From the NCBI GenBank assembly GCA_047495785.1, contig JBLDXI010000019.1, forward strand, positions 124,001 through 188,000: DNA of 64,000 bases, given 5' to 3'. The notes beneath the pieces are model-generated. The model was not told the origin of the DNA, made no database searches, and saw only the letters and a program-made list of their open reading frames with translations. Each line of letters begins with the position of its first letter. Position 1 is the stretch's first letter. Source of the DNA: Lepidodermella squamata. Taxonomy: Eukaryota; Gastrotricha. Below are positions 11,760 to 21,952 of this stretch, piece by piece. The position numbers and the translations under genes are program-made.

Positions 11760-12420
11760 CAGTATTTTATTCAAAAAGTGAATAAGCGCCAGAGACGTAT
11801 ACGAGTATGCATCAGGCACAGGTAGATTTCCGTTAGAATTGCTTCCTCAGCAACGGCTGGGTCTTCAATTTTCGCCAATCGCTTCTTCTCCGCCGGTTGC
11901 TTTGTCTTCTTGTTGTTTCGAGCCGAGTCACTCGCAGCCAATCACGATACATGATGACCTCCATCTTTCAAACTTCACTCGATTCGAGCACCATACCGGC
12001 TCCAAGGACTATACCTGAAAACAATAAGAATGTTTAGCAGCAGACAACTAACATGAGGGCACTCTTACCGTAATTCGTACTGCTTGCCAAGTATTAAGAT
12101 TTAAGGGACGGCACCGGCTATGGGTTTGAACCCTTTTCTTTGCCCACCCTGTTAATAGCAAATATAGATTCCCAGGCATAAGCATTAAGTCTCCTCTTAC
12201 CTGCTGAGCCAGCGAAGTAGATTCGAGCCATTTGAACATTCTCAATTGTCACCTGCTGGAGACAGCCATCGGAACTTGAAACCGTAGACAATTTGCCGAG
12301 TTTCTAGCTGAAATACAATTAGTTTTGATATAACTTCAGCATCGGGATAATTACCTTGAGAGTCATTGCCACGCTTCGCCATGAACCTCCTTAATTCGGC
12401 CGTTTAGTCTAACAGAAAAT
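11760..12420 (-). other. Possible minus-strand spliced transcript, unresolved
   Basis: Several short open stretches are bounded by plausible splice sites on the minus strand: a stretch beginning MAKRGNDSQ (donor near 12357), a block with DGCLQQVTIENVQMARIY (donor after 12201), and a terminal block with AEKKRLAKIEDPAVAEEA ending near 11778 beside an AATAAA. I could not join them in one frame, so this may be a decayed gene carried inside the inverted-repeat segment. No family assigned. Confidence 0.25.
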
Positions 12421-12655
12421 TAAAAGTAAGATTTCGCAACTAGACATAACAATGTTTAATCACTCACGATATTGAAGAAATCAATGATAAGTGTTGAGAA
12501 AAATTAAAGGCCCAAACCCTATGCTTTCCAGCTATAGCGAACTTTATGTTACGAATGACGATGAAAAGTAATAATTAACGATGTGGCTTGCTAGTCTGCG
12601 CGCGTGCCTTATTTTATTACCCCTAATAATGCGAACCGCCGACCCAAAAATGCGT

Positions 12656-13333
12656 GCAGGCCATAGAGAACAGAAGTACAAGAGAGGAAACTCACGCTGG
12701 AAACTTGAAACATTAATTCGAAGCGGTTTTTTTAAGCCGGATCTTTTCACAAAATGCGCGTTCTTTTTTAGCGCACTTTTCTCGCTCAAACCCACCAAAT
12801 TTCGGCAAAGCTTTTCTCCGGCTTTACTACTTCAAATCGGATTCCCCTTTTTATGGTGAATAGACCTGGTCTTGAACTTCAAAAGTGCAAAAGGTTAGGT
12901 CGATATATGCAACGGCTAAGCCTTGGCATCCTTTGGAAGCTGAAAAAATTCAGCGAAAAATTTCGCAAAAATAGCTCATTTTCGACGAATTTCGACGAAA
13001 TTCGTTGAAAATGGGCTATTTTTGCGAAATTTTTCGCTGAATTTTTTCAGCTTCCAAAGGATGCCAAGGCTTAGCCGTTGCATATGTCGACCTAACCTTT
13101 TGCAATTTTGAAGTTCAAGACCAGGTCTATTCACCATAAAAAGGGGAATCCGATTTGAAGTAGTACAGCCGGAGAAAAGCTTTGCCGAAATTTTGTGGGT
13201 TTGCGCGAGAAAAGTGCGCTAAAAAACTACGCGCATTTTGTGAAAAGATCCGGCTTAAAAAAACCGCTTCGAATTAATGTTTCAAGTTTCCAGCGTGAGT
13301 TTCCTCTCTTGTACTTCTGTTCTCTATGCCTGC
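12656..13333. repeat. 678-bp near-perfect palindrome (foldback element)
   Basis: Two arms of about 338 bp meet near 12994 with almost no spacer (CATTTTCGACGAATTTCGAC / GAAATTCGTTGAAAATG). The outer ends are GCAGGCCATAGAGAACAGAA and its complement up to 13333, with occasional mismatches in between. The arms show no convincing coding capacity. As RNA or single-stranded DNA it would form a very long hairpin. Likely a foldback element. Confidence 0.9.
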
Positions 13334-13685
13334 CTATTAAAGTTCAGCGCTGACGCAACGACGGCGAATAAATAATAGGCGAGCAAATTCCGATTGAAAA
13401 TTGCTGCATAAAGTATTTAGTGGAAGAAATGAGGTGGATTTTTTTCTACGAGTACAATTGTGTCTGGATAGAATGTTCAGCTTTCTCCAGCTGATTTTCC
13501 TTATTTTACGGACTTAGGCTATTTCGTCGCTTTGAATGCTACCTGGAATTAGCTGGAATTTTTCTAACCAACTTTCTCCACCTCTTTCCACTTGTCTGGA
13601 CGAATTTCCAGCTATGTCCAGCTTCGGTTTGAAATTCCAGCTATCTCCAGCAAGAAAATGCCGATATGGGCAGTTTTTGTACAGC

Positions 13686-15671
13686 CTAAACGGTGATAGA
13701 TAGAGACAAACGGCTTTCAAAATCGTGATCGGGGCCCTCTAAAACCCCTAGAACTGCCGTCAAATATTTTTTCTCCCGCAGATAAATAATTCCGCCAATA
13801 AAGGGTTAAAACCACAACTCAATTTCACTTTCCTAAACTCCCAAATGTTTGAAAATTTTGCCAATTGGAACTGGACAAAGTTAATCGCACGTTGGAATCT
13901 TGGGCGAAACGAAATTCGTTTGCATCGAATTCTGATCTACAGGAATTAAATCGCGAAATTAAACCAAAATCTAAACGGCGAAAATAAACCAAACGGCCTT
14001 TTTACGCGGAATTTATCGGAATTTATTTCTGTCATGTAATCACTCAACAATTCTCGTATGTCCCCAAAACTAATTTTGATAAATATAGCGAATTCGGTTC
14101 TGCAACAGGCAATCATTTCAATTGCTGTAAACATGATATTAATTCTGTGCCATTTGATTTATTGCAGCATCCGAATATCACTCATTTAATATCACGAAAA
14201 TCCGGTGAAATTGTTAATGAAATGCAGGAAGTCGATCGGTTTTAGTCTCTCGCAGCGTGTTCGCACCCGTAGTAAACAATTATTGTTTTGGCTACTCGCC
14301 GCAACATACTGTTTTTACTGCCAGCAAAAAATGACCTCTTCGAAGCCAGGTACGGCGCACTTTTTGGTAGCGCGGCTGTTCATACTACCATAATAGACGA
14401 GTGCATGCACCTGCCAAGAGATTATCATCACAGATGCTATAGCGCTAATGTCGAAATAACGACCCTGGGCAAATTTAGAATACCATCCCTCATTTATACG
14501 GCAGGTTGATTTTTCCAGAACTTCGGCCACAGTAATGAACGCGATCGCGATTTGTTCTCATTTTTTCACCCTCCGCATCGGACAATTTTTTCCGCGCTCA
14601 CACATAGACATATTGCTATGAGTGAAGTGAAAGCACGCTAAGAAAAAATGGCGCTGGCTATTTAAGCAATGTAGTACATATTTTTATATATGAGATATAT
14701 AGAGGTATGAATATTACTTCCATCTTCGCATCATGCCAATAAACGAAAAATAAACACGTGAGATAGATAGCCTGTATTTTATTAGACAGTTTTCATTAGT
14801 GCGTTTTTTTGGCACTGAAACTCCTTATGAGAAGCCAAGAGATGCAACAAAACATTTAGCTGGTTTTATTTATTTGAGTTCGCTATTATTCTGATTTTCT
14901 TTAGATCTATAAATTACGAATTTATTTCCCTTTTATGACGAAAAATGATGCTCCGATTATAAATCTGGGTTAACTCGTTTTAAGCAATTGACCTAAATTC
15001 TCGTAATGTATCTAGGTCATGGGGCAATTTTAGCTTGTATCTAGCAATGATCTGTACCTATTGTTTTGCCTGCTATAAATGCTTATTTGTTTTGATAAGC
15101 TGACCTTAGGAGAGGGCTGCTGTAGCATTTTTACCTGGCTTCTAATGCCGTCCAGGCGTGCAGCGGCTCCTGGATGCTAATGTTCGCCGCGAGTTAGTAT
15201 TGCAAACGTGGTACAGCTCGCATTAAAAAAACCGCTACTGCAATGATTTACATCCACCATAAAAAACACAGACATGTTGTATTATTTTCTCCCGTTATTA
15301 GACCAAGCCCCATTATATACAATTCCTGTGCATACAACGAGTATAATACCTGGAACACGCAACTGCTATTGTCATTGTAATAATCTCTGCCCTTTTTTTA
15401 ACGACATGTCAATATACGACGTGTTTGCTATAACACACTAAACAATTACGAGGCTCGTAGTAAAAAAAAGGCGTTCAAAGTCCAAATAGTGAGGTCATTA
15501 GAGCGCCTGCGCGTGGCCACCTTGACACGGCACTTATATGTGAAAGCCGCTCCGTCTACTATGAACGAAATATACAGTTCCCGTGACATTACTCATTGTT
15601 TTGTATTATAGATGTTATAATTGCCTGAGCTATTTTCTTCTGGAAAGGTCCTATATCGCTCTCCGAACAAT
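13686..15671. other. Intergenic, about 2 kb, no gene seen
   Basis: Only short frames of unremarkable composition. This stretch is the upstream region of the MARVEL-like gene; I saw no TATA box or RNA gene that I can defend. Confidence 0.5.
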
Positions 15672-16689
15672 ATGCCCGCTAGTAAAACTGGTAGGCAGTT
15701 AGCCAGAAATAGCCAATCGCCCCCGATTTTTAAACCGCAGACGCCTGAAGAAAAAGCTGCGGCTAAACGACTCATTCCATACCGAGAATCGATCGACAGC
15801 AATAACTCAACGCCCTCAAATGGCAATAAAAGCAGGGTGAGTAAACCTTCGATTAGCGAGCAACCTCCATGGCCGGCCTCATTCTTCATGGTTGGCCACA
15901 CGGCGATCTCGATTATTAAACTGCCCGATGACGAGCTGGAAGGCGCTGATCACAACGCATCGGTCCGATCAAAGCTAACCAGCCAATACGGGCTATTTCG
16001 ATTCATTCAAATTGTGAGTTGATCGTCAAAACAGGAAATTTAAATTTTTAATTTTTAAAATTTTCCCAGTTTTTGACATTTGTTGAACTTGGATTGATAT
16101 CAGCCCTCGTCGCTGGCGATGTTGAGTACCGCTTATATGTGATATGGCTAATACAAGTGCCGTTATTATCGATAATCACGGTTCTGGTCCAGCTATTTTC
16201 GCCTAGGTGTCGAGTTAACAACGCTTGCTTGGTGGGTTTTTAATTTTTTAATTTCATGAAGCTCTAATTGTTTTTCTTATACAGGACATGGTTCAAGCAT
16301 CACTTTTCTTCGCTCAAGCGATTGTACTTGTACTATTTTACATGTTCATCTGGGCAGTAAAATATTACACATGGCGTGGTCAATACTTTCTTCCAATTTC
16401 CACTGCTGCTTCGGTAAAAAAAATTATTAATTTTTTTCAAAATTAAAAAAATATATTAAAGTATTTAAATGATTTCCAAAATTTGAAAAATAATTTTTTG
16501 AGCGAATGAAACTTTTTATTTCAAGTCTTGAGTCTGCATACAATTTCAAAATTTTTAAATAATTTTTTATTTTATTTTTAGGTGATTTGCTTCATTCTGT
16601 CGCTTACTTTTTGGATAACTGGCTGCAGTTCGGCGTGCTGTCGGTGTTTACACCCGAAGCCTCGCCTCCGGCCAACCACAGCTGTTTGA
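15672..16689 (+). CDS. MARVEL-like four-TM protein (paralogue 1)
   Basis: Four exons: 15672-16013, 16070-16231, 16285-16413 and 16582-16689. All junctions are phase 0 with GT/AG, giving 246 aa. The cytosolic N-terminus of about 105 residues is polar and Ser/Pro-rich (MPASKTGRQLARNSQ). TM1 begins YGLFRFIQI and crosses the first intron; TM2 is around LYVIWLIQVPLLSIITVLVQ, TM3 around LFFAQAIVLVLFYMFIWAV and TM4 around VICFILSLTFWITGC. The tail CCRCLHPKPRLRPTTAV is Cys-rich and then basic. A YG-x2-R-x2-Q opening of TM1 and a four-helix plan are typical of MARVEL-domain proteins in membrane traffic and junctions. The gene at 43.4 kb has the same opening, exon layout and Cys-rich tail. The family call is inference from topology. 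Confidence 0.75.
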
Positions 16690-17063
16690 ACCCGAAAAAC
16701 GGCCAACTCTCGAGACACCGTGTCGTAAGACGCTCAATCAGCCCGCCAACACCGCGACTCCTACAATTTTCATGACGGCTACGAAAATCCTCCTTCCTCT
16801 GCATAATCAAGTATTACGAGGCAAGCCCGATACCAAAGATATTAAATGACACTCGTTTTAACCGGTGCTTTTATCTTTGTTGAATTCACTTAAACTATGA
16901 TTGAGCGGCATGGTGTTTCGAATATCATAAAATTTTGTTATTTTTTTCTTTCGTTTTCCAAACGTTCTCCTCGCATTTTTAAAATAATGAGATGGAATAA
17001 AGTCTGAATTTATTTTTTCGAAAATATTGTCCATCGCATCACATCGGGTTATAGGTATTTTTG
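16690..17063. other. Convergent 3' spacer
   Basis: 374 bp between the stop codons of the plus-strand MARVEL-like gene and the minus-strand ankyrin gene. AT-rich, nothing else seen. Confidence 0.5.
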
Positions 17064-19380
17064 TTAAATTGTTATCGGCCGAGTTGGCTTCTTGGGTGGC
17101 GCTTTTGTTATGAAATTTTTCACATTTTCATTCGTCACCACGTCGAGTGCCGTGTTATTCGTGGCATTCTCATCGTCGAGCCGTGCGCCATTTGCCAGCA
17201 ACAGCCCGACTATTGTTGGCTTGGCGTTCTTGTACGCAGCGATCATTAGCGCCGTCCAGCCGACCCCGACCCCAAGCCACGACTGAGCTTTTGATGACCG
17301 CCGATTAACATCGGCGCCGCGGTCTATGAGCAGGCGCGCGAATTCCGTGTGCTCGCAGTAACACGCCCGCATCAGCGGTGTCCAGCCATACATGTCTTCG
17401 TGGTTCATTTTAGCGCCCCATTCCAGCAGGTTTCGACCCATATCAACATGGCCGTAACGAGCTTGAAATCGAAAGGATCGAAATTAAAATTTTAGCAATG
17501 AAACTGCGAATTTGTATTCAATTTTCAATTATCCTCCTTAATATTAATATTCCGAAATTAAAGATTGGCTGATCCTCTAAAGCAAAGGATCAAAGCCTAG
17601 GATATTCCAAATAATAAGTGGTTTTTAATGTTTACTATTTATCCTAGAATTTGGGACATCAAGTTGGAAAAGTCTGGAGGAATTTGAAGTTGTAACGATT
17701 AATCTGAATATTTTTAATCCAGGTGGATTCCCTGCTCAAACCAATAGGCCGATCTTTGTTTTTCAATTACAGAGAAATCAAAGCTTTTATGGAATACCCG
17801 TGCCAACCTTCATCAAAAAATATTTGTTGAGGTATATTATCGTTAGTGTCGTTGAATAACTCGGCTTTTTCACGTCAGTTTAAGGTGAAAGATGGCAAGT
17901 AAAAGGTCTTTGTTTTTGCATCTTCATTCACGTTAAAAACGTCGTGTTTTACTTGCCAACCTTCATCATTAAACGGATGTAAACAAGCCTAAATCCGAGT
18001 TATACCGACGCTAACGAGGGCCCCATATCATCCAATGTAAAATGTAATGACTGTAAATATCGAATTTCAAGGTCTGATTGAAACTGATTGAAACTAAGGG
18101 TAGACCCTTCCTAAGTTTGCATCGATCTTGGCGGTCTTGACCAGGCGATCTAATATTTTTTTCTGGAAATGCCCTTCGAAAAAGTAAACGGCAATGCCTA
18201 TAATAATTCGACATTTACGTTAAAACAATTTCTTCAACTTCTTGAAAAACAGCCGATTTCGGTGCTGGCAGATCAGTCAGGCATAATCTTCCCAACCTAA
18301 GTCCATAAACACAAAAATAATTCCTAAATTACGGTGTGTCCCAGAATTTGCGCCATTTATTAATTTGGCAACTTTTTGTAGGAAATTCAACTAATTTTTG
18401 TAAATTAAACCCACCGAGGGAATATTCCATCTTTTATCCGCAATTCAACCGGAGAAAACCGGAGAAAACCCGGAAAACCCCGATGATAACTGGTTCGGTA
18501 ATTTTCGGTATTTTACCCGGTTGGAACAAATTTCTCCGGACTTTTTTAATCCCATTAATCAGTAACATATTTGATTACTATTCTCGTGATTTTTGAATTT
18601 TTCTAAATTTTTGGCCATAAGATGTGACTTTTATCTCTTATTTTACTGAACCCTTTCCCATGTATTTTCTCAGCTTGCGTTACTTATTGGACAGGCTGTA
18701 TCGATGATTCTCAATCCTCACAAAATCATGTTGTCACCTAGAGCAAACCCAGGTTACATATGGTAATAAGTTCCGAATTTACCTGCGTATGCCAACAAGG
18801 ACCAGCCGTCTTTGTCGTGAAAATTCGGATCTGCGCCACGTTCCATTAAAATGCGAACAATTGGGGTGTGGCCGTAAATAACGCCCCATAAATACGGTGG
18901 CCAGCCACTGTTGTCCTTCTCGTTCAAATCAGCCCCGTGGTCTAGTAAATAAGTGCCGATTTCCAAGTAATTATTGATAGCACACCACGTTAGAATCGAC
19001 CAGCCAGCTTCGTTTTTCACCTTCAAATTGGCGCCGCGTTCGACCAGCGAACGTACCTGGGCGAAGTCTCCTTGTTGCACCCGTTGAAGCAGCTCTTCGC
19101 CATAGACCAAGCTCACCTTAACAAATCAAATTGATAGTTTCAAAATCACCAAGGCGACTAAATATCGGGAGGGAAATTGGACTAATTTTCAGCATTTCCA
19201 GTGTTAGAAAACAAATAATTATTGCAAATAACTTACTGTAGCTTCTACCCTCGCTGCAATTTCGTCATGCTTGGATGATTTTCGCCGTTTCGCCACCTGA
19301 TTATCCGATTCTTGATAGTAGCTCGATAATGAAACTCTATAATTTCTCATTCTCGAACTTGGCACCACAGGTGCCGACAT
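17064..19380 (-). CDS. Ankyrin-repeat protein (gene 1)
   Basis: Three exons on the minus strand: 19380-19237 (48 codons, phase 0), 19116-18783 (phase 1) and 17461-17064, giving 291 aa. The N-terminus is basic (KRRKSSKHDE) and could serve in nuclear targeting. From residue about 55 there are six to seven ankyrin repeats; clear ones read GWSILTWCAINNYLEIGTYL, GWPPYLWGVIYGHTPIVRIL, GWSLLAYAARYGHVDMGRNL and GWTPLMRACYCEHTEFARLL. The exon 2/3 junction falls inside a repeat and restores a canonical AARYGHVD helix, which supports the join. Intron 2 (17462-18782, about 1.3 kb) is far longer than other introns here and carries a hairpin MITE. Ankyrin repeats bind protein partners; no other domain indicates the pathway. 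Confidence 0.85.
17840..18017. repeat. Hairpin MITE, family A copy 2, intronic
   Basis: Ends TCGTTAGTGTCGTTGAATAA and the complement of TCGTTAGCGTCGGTATAACT. Inner arms share GGCAAGTAAAA with its complement and AAACAAGCCTAAATCCGAG. It lies in intron 2 of the ankyrin gene. Confidence 0.85.
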
Positions 19381-20424
19381 TTTAATCAACATTTTCGTGA
19401 ACCCTCTCTCGAACTTTTGCGGATTTATTTCCCGCGCAAAAGATGCTCTGAATGACTGTGAGTAACTTTTTCAGAATGTTATGAAATTCGAGTGCGAAAA
19501 ATGATAAATGGCTGCCTTTTCGAATGGGTTTCTCTTGAAAAGCGAGTGCGAGATAGAAAAGGACAAAGTGAGGACGCGGCTGGGTGAGAGAATGAGATAC
19601 AGAAAGACAGTTATTATTACGCAAAAAAATGCGCGAATTTTCTTAGTAGTTCTCTACAAATCTACCTGTTTATGTATAGTCTCCTGGCGACGGGCGACGC
19701 CTGAAGCGAAAATTTGTAAAATGTCATTGATAAATAGGTTGGGAATCAAGCGATGCTTTTTGCTGGTATTCAATAACGTGTTTACACACCGTGCAATTGA
19801 AGGTGAAAGACGCCGTCTCAACGCAAGCTATTTTTATTACCCGGGGCACGTACGAATCAGACGGCCTCTAGCGAAAAAAAACCCATCCTAAAAATTCTGG
19901 GTTAATTAAGTTTTACAAGATTGCGTTTTATGAAATAGCCAAATTCGAGGCTGTTTTATGACAAATTTATAGGTTGAAAAATAATAACACTCAGGTGAAG
20001 CTGAGAGCTCTCAATTTTTTAATGAGAAGCTTACAATTTCCTCAAGTTAAATCGGCTGGATTTATGACAACCAGACAGGCATTATAATTTGAAACAATTA
20101 CGATTAAAATACAAATAATGTCACGTGATATTCACGCATCGAAGTGAGCGGAAAAAATTCGAAAGACAATGAGTGTCAGCTGTTAAACATAAGATCAGGC
20201 CTGACGCCAAATTTTGTTCGAGATTACTTGGCAAAAGTTTTCACATTACACACACACAAACGCACACACAATATTTCATCCACACCTCAATATCGATTTT
20301 TTTCCGATTTTAATTCGATTCAAATAATTTCCGCTTATATAGGAAGCTGCTGAAACGTGCCGGTATTATTTCAGTATGCCCATATAGCTGAGATTTATTT
20401 TTGCTTGATGTAGATATTGTTGAT
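19381..20424. other. Intergenic, about 1 kb, no gene seen
   Basis: Separates the divergent ankyrin (-) and 2-TM (+) genes. A short CA-rich tract lies near 20249-20272. A 127-codon frame at 19508-19891 has no recognisable domain and looks like chance. Confidence 0.45.
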
Positions 20425-20946
20425 ATGGTCGGATACGAACGGCTGCAAAGCGTGGAACTCGACAGGTATTTCTCAATTCGAATTTATCATCATTACTTTT
20501 TCTAAAATCTTAGGGAGAATGTCGAAATTCGTGGGGTTGAAACACTCGGGCGAGTCGTACTGCCCGAGGGTGGTTTGATCGCGACAGAAATGACGATTTC
20601 CACAAGCCCGGCGGCGAACTTTGTCATCGCAACCCAGCCGCTGTCGAAAGCTGAAGAATACCAGCGTGACCTCCGCCGGCGTCGAAATTTCGCCCTGATT
20701 ACGTCACTACTGTCCTTGCTCACTCCCGCCTTCTGCCTATCGATGCCGGCATTTCTGCTCGCCCTACAACCCGTTGCAAAAGCTTCGCGTTCAACGTACT
20801 TGTGGTCGGTTCGATTCGCATCTATGGCACTGGTCCTCGGCGTGCCGCTCTTCATCTACCTGGTGCGAATGTACCTGGCCGGGTATCAACAAAGCCAGGC
20901 GCTGAAATGTCACGCCGATTTGCATGGCTACCTCATTTGCGATTAG
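20425..20946 (+). CDS. Two-TM family protein (20.4 kb)
   Basis: Two exons, 20425-20465 and 20514-20946 (48-bp intron, phase 2), giving 157 aa starting MVGYERLQSVELDR. The N-terminal 80 residues are cytosolic-looking. The basic block RRRRN precedes TM1 (FALITSLLSLLTPAFCLSMP, then AFLLAL). A polar loop (KASRST) leads to TM2 (FASMALVLGVPLFIYLVRMY). The layout, with an invariant Pro near the end of TM1, matches the family described at 4.7 kb. The exon 1 start removes the need for a non-ATG start at 20575. Function unknown. Confidence 0.75.
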
Positions 20947-21467
20947 TGCAAAACGTGGAAAAATTGGCGGGAAAATTCCGCCTAATTTGCTCACACCGAT
21001 GATTTTTTTCTGCTTCTTGAACAAAGTTTTACCTGATCACAATAAAACAACAATAAATAACTTGTTTTCCGAGACGTCGTCGCTGTCGCCGTCTTGATGG
21101 TTGTTCATCGCGGGAAAAGCGCAGTGAGTAAATAGCGGTATATAAAATATCGTGAGCGCGTGTTATTTGCGCCCGGCTAAAAACCGTGTTTGTTCGGCGA
21201 CAAAAACAGCACTGCTGCGCAATGACTTTTTGACGCGGAAATCTACCAGTTTTGTTATTGTAAATACCAAATCCCGAGAAATTAAAAATTTGCACCTCAG
21301 AATGAAAATATCTTTTCTATGGCCGACTTAGCTATCCGAAACCATTTTTTAGCTAACCGTCGGGAATTATTATGAGAATAATAAGACTTGGTATGACAAT
21401 ATGTTGATCGTTGAAGAGCTTTTGCCTCCTGATAATCGAAGAGCTGATGCCTTTCGAAATAGGATCA
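20947..21467. other. Spacer upstream of tRNA-Glu
   Basis: About 520 bp, no gene recognised. A TATA-like word (GTATATAAAA) occurs near 21138 but is not tied to a visible gene. Confidence 0.45.
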
Positions 21468-21539
21468 TCCCTGATGGTCTAGTGGTTAGGATTCCGCGTT
21501 CTCACCGCGGCGGCCCGGGTTCGATTCCCGGTCAGGGAA
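21468..21539 (+). tRNA. tRNA-Glu (anticodon CTC)
   Basis: 72-nt cloverleaf. Acceptor TCCCTGA pairs with TCAGGGA. The D-arm is TGGTCTAGTGGTTAGGA (A box). The anticodon stem CCGCG/CGCGG encloses TT-CTC-AC with anticodon 21501-21503. T-arm CCGGGTTCGATTCCCGG (B box). A seven-T run follows at once (21541-21547), a strong RNA polymerase III terminator. It sits 72 bp upstream of the plus-strand SRP RNA gene. Confidence 0.97.
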
Positions 21540-21611
21540 CTTTTTTTCATTTTCCGTTTTTTATTTTATTTTTTTTTAATTTCAAATTATTTATTTTGTG
21601 AGCTATTTATG

Positions 21612-21908
21612 GCTGGAAGCAGTGGCGTGCTTCTGTGACTCAGCGACTTGAGGGCCGGGCTTGGCGAATGGGTGGCCGGTGGGAGCCCTGTCTGCGGATG
21701 TCACATGTCGATCGAGCGCCCCGTGTAAGTACGCCATCAACATGGTCGGTGCGGCGGAGGCCGTACTGCCCAGGTTGCGTAATGACACGTCAAAGGTCAG
21801 GTCCTGACGGAAGCAGCCTAACGATGTGCGTGGTGAGCGGTACCGGGACAGTGCTTGTGAATGTGCGCCGCAGTCAGCCCATCGGTTCACACAAACCCAA
21901 ATCTTTTT
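21612..21908 (+). ncRNA. SRP (7SL) RNA gene, copy 1
   Basis: About 297 nt ending in CTTTTT. The Alu-domain start GCTGGAAGCAGTGGCGTGC...CTGTGACTCAGC corresponds to the 5' fold of metazoan 7SL. The middle contains AAGTACGCCATCAACATGGT and GCCCAGGTTGCGTAA, both close to human 7SL. The helix 8 signature (SRP54-binding) is visible as GTCAGGTCC...GGAAGCAGCC near 21796-21819. The 3' part CAGTGCTTGTGAATGTGCGC matches the Alu-domain return strand. A short frame across it is a by-product, not a protein gene. The RNA scaffolds the signal recognition particle that targets secretory proteins to the ER. A tRNA-Glu lies 72 bp upstream, and the oxidase start codon is only about 45 bp downstream. Confidence 0.93.
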
Positions 21909-21952
21909 CCGCTTTTTAAAATTTTTTAAAATTTAATTTCCCACTTTAGGCA

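Larger units (their letters stand above)
11520..13685. repeat. About 2.2-kb segment bounded by inverted AGCTGGAA-rich arms
   Basis: The left arm (about 11520-11700) contains CCCATATCGGCA then TTTTGCTGGAAACAGCTGG. The right arm (about 13490-13680) contains the complement: CCAGCTATCTCCAGCAAG then TGCCGATATGGGC. Both arms carry many TTCCAGC/GCTGGAA words. The segment encloses the 678-bp palindrome and an unresolved minus-strand stretch. It looks like a composite or nested foldback element; no transposase is visible. Confidence 0.5.

Noticed and set aside
19508-19891. A 127-codon frame as a gene
   Set aside because: Low-information content, overlaps an antisense frame of equal quality, no splice or promoter support.
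21635-21919. A 94-codon frame, also found inverted at 24.5-24.8 kb, as a conserved protein
   Set aside because: Both frames fall inside the SRP RNA genes; conservation is explained by the RNA.
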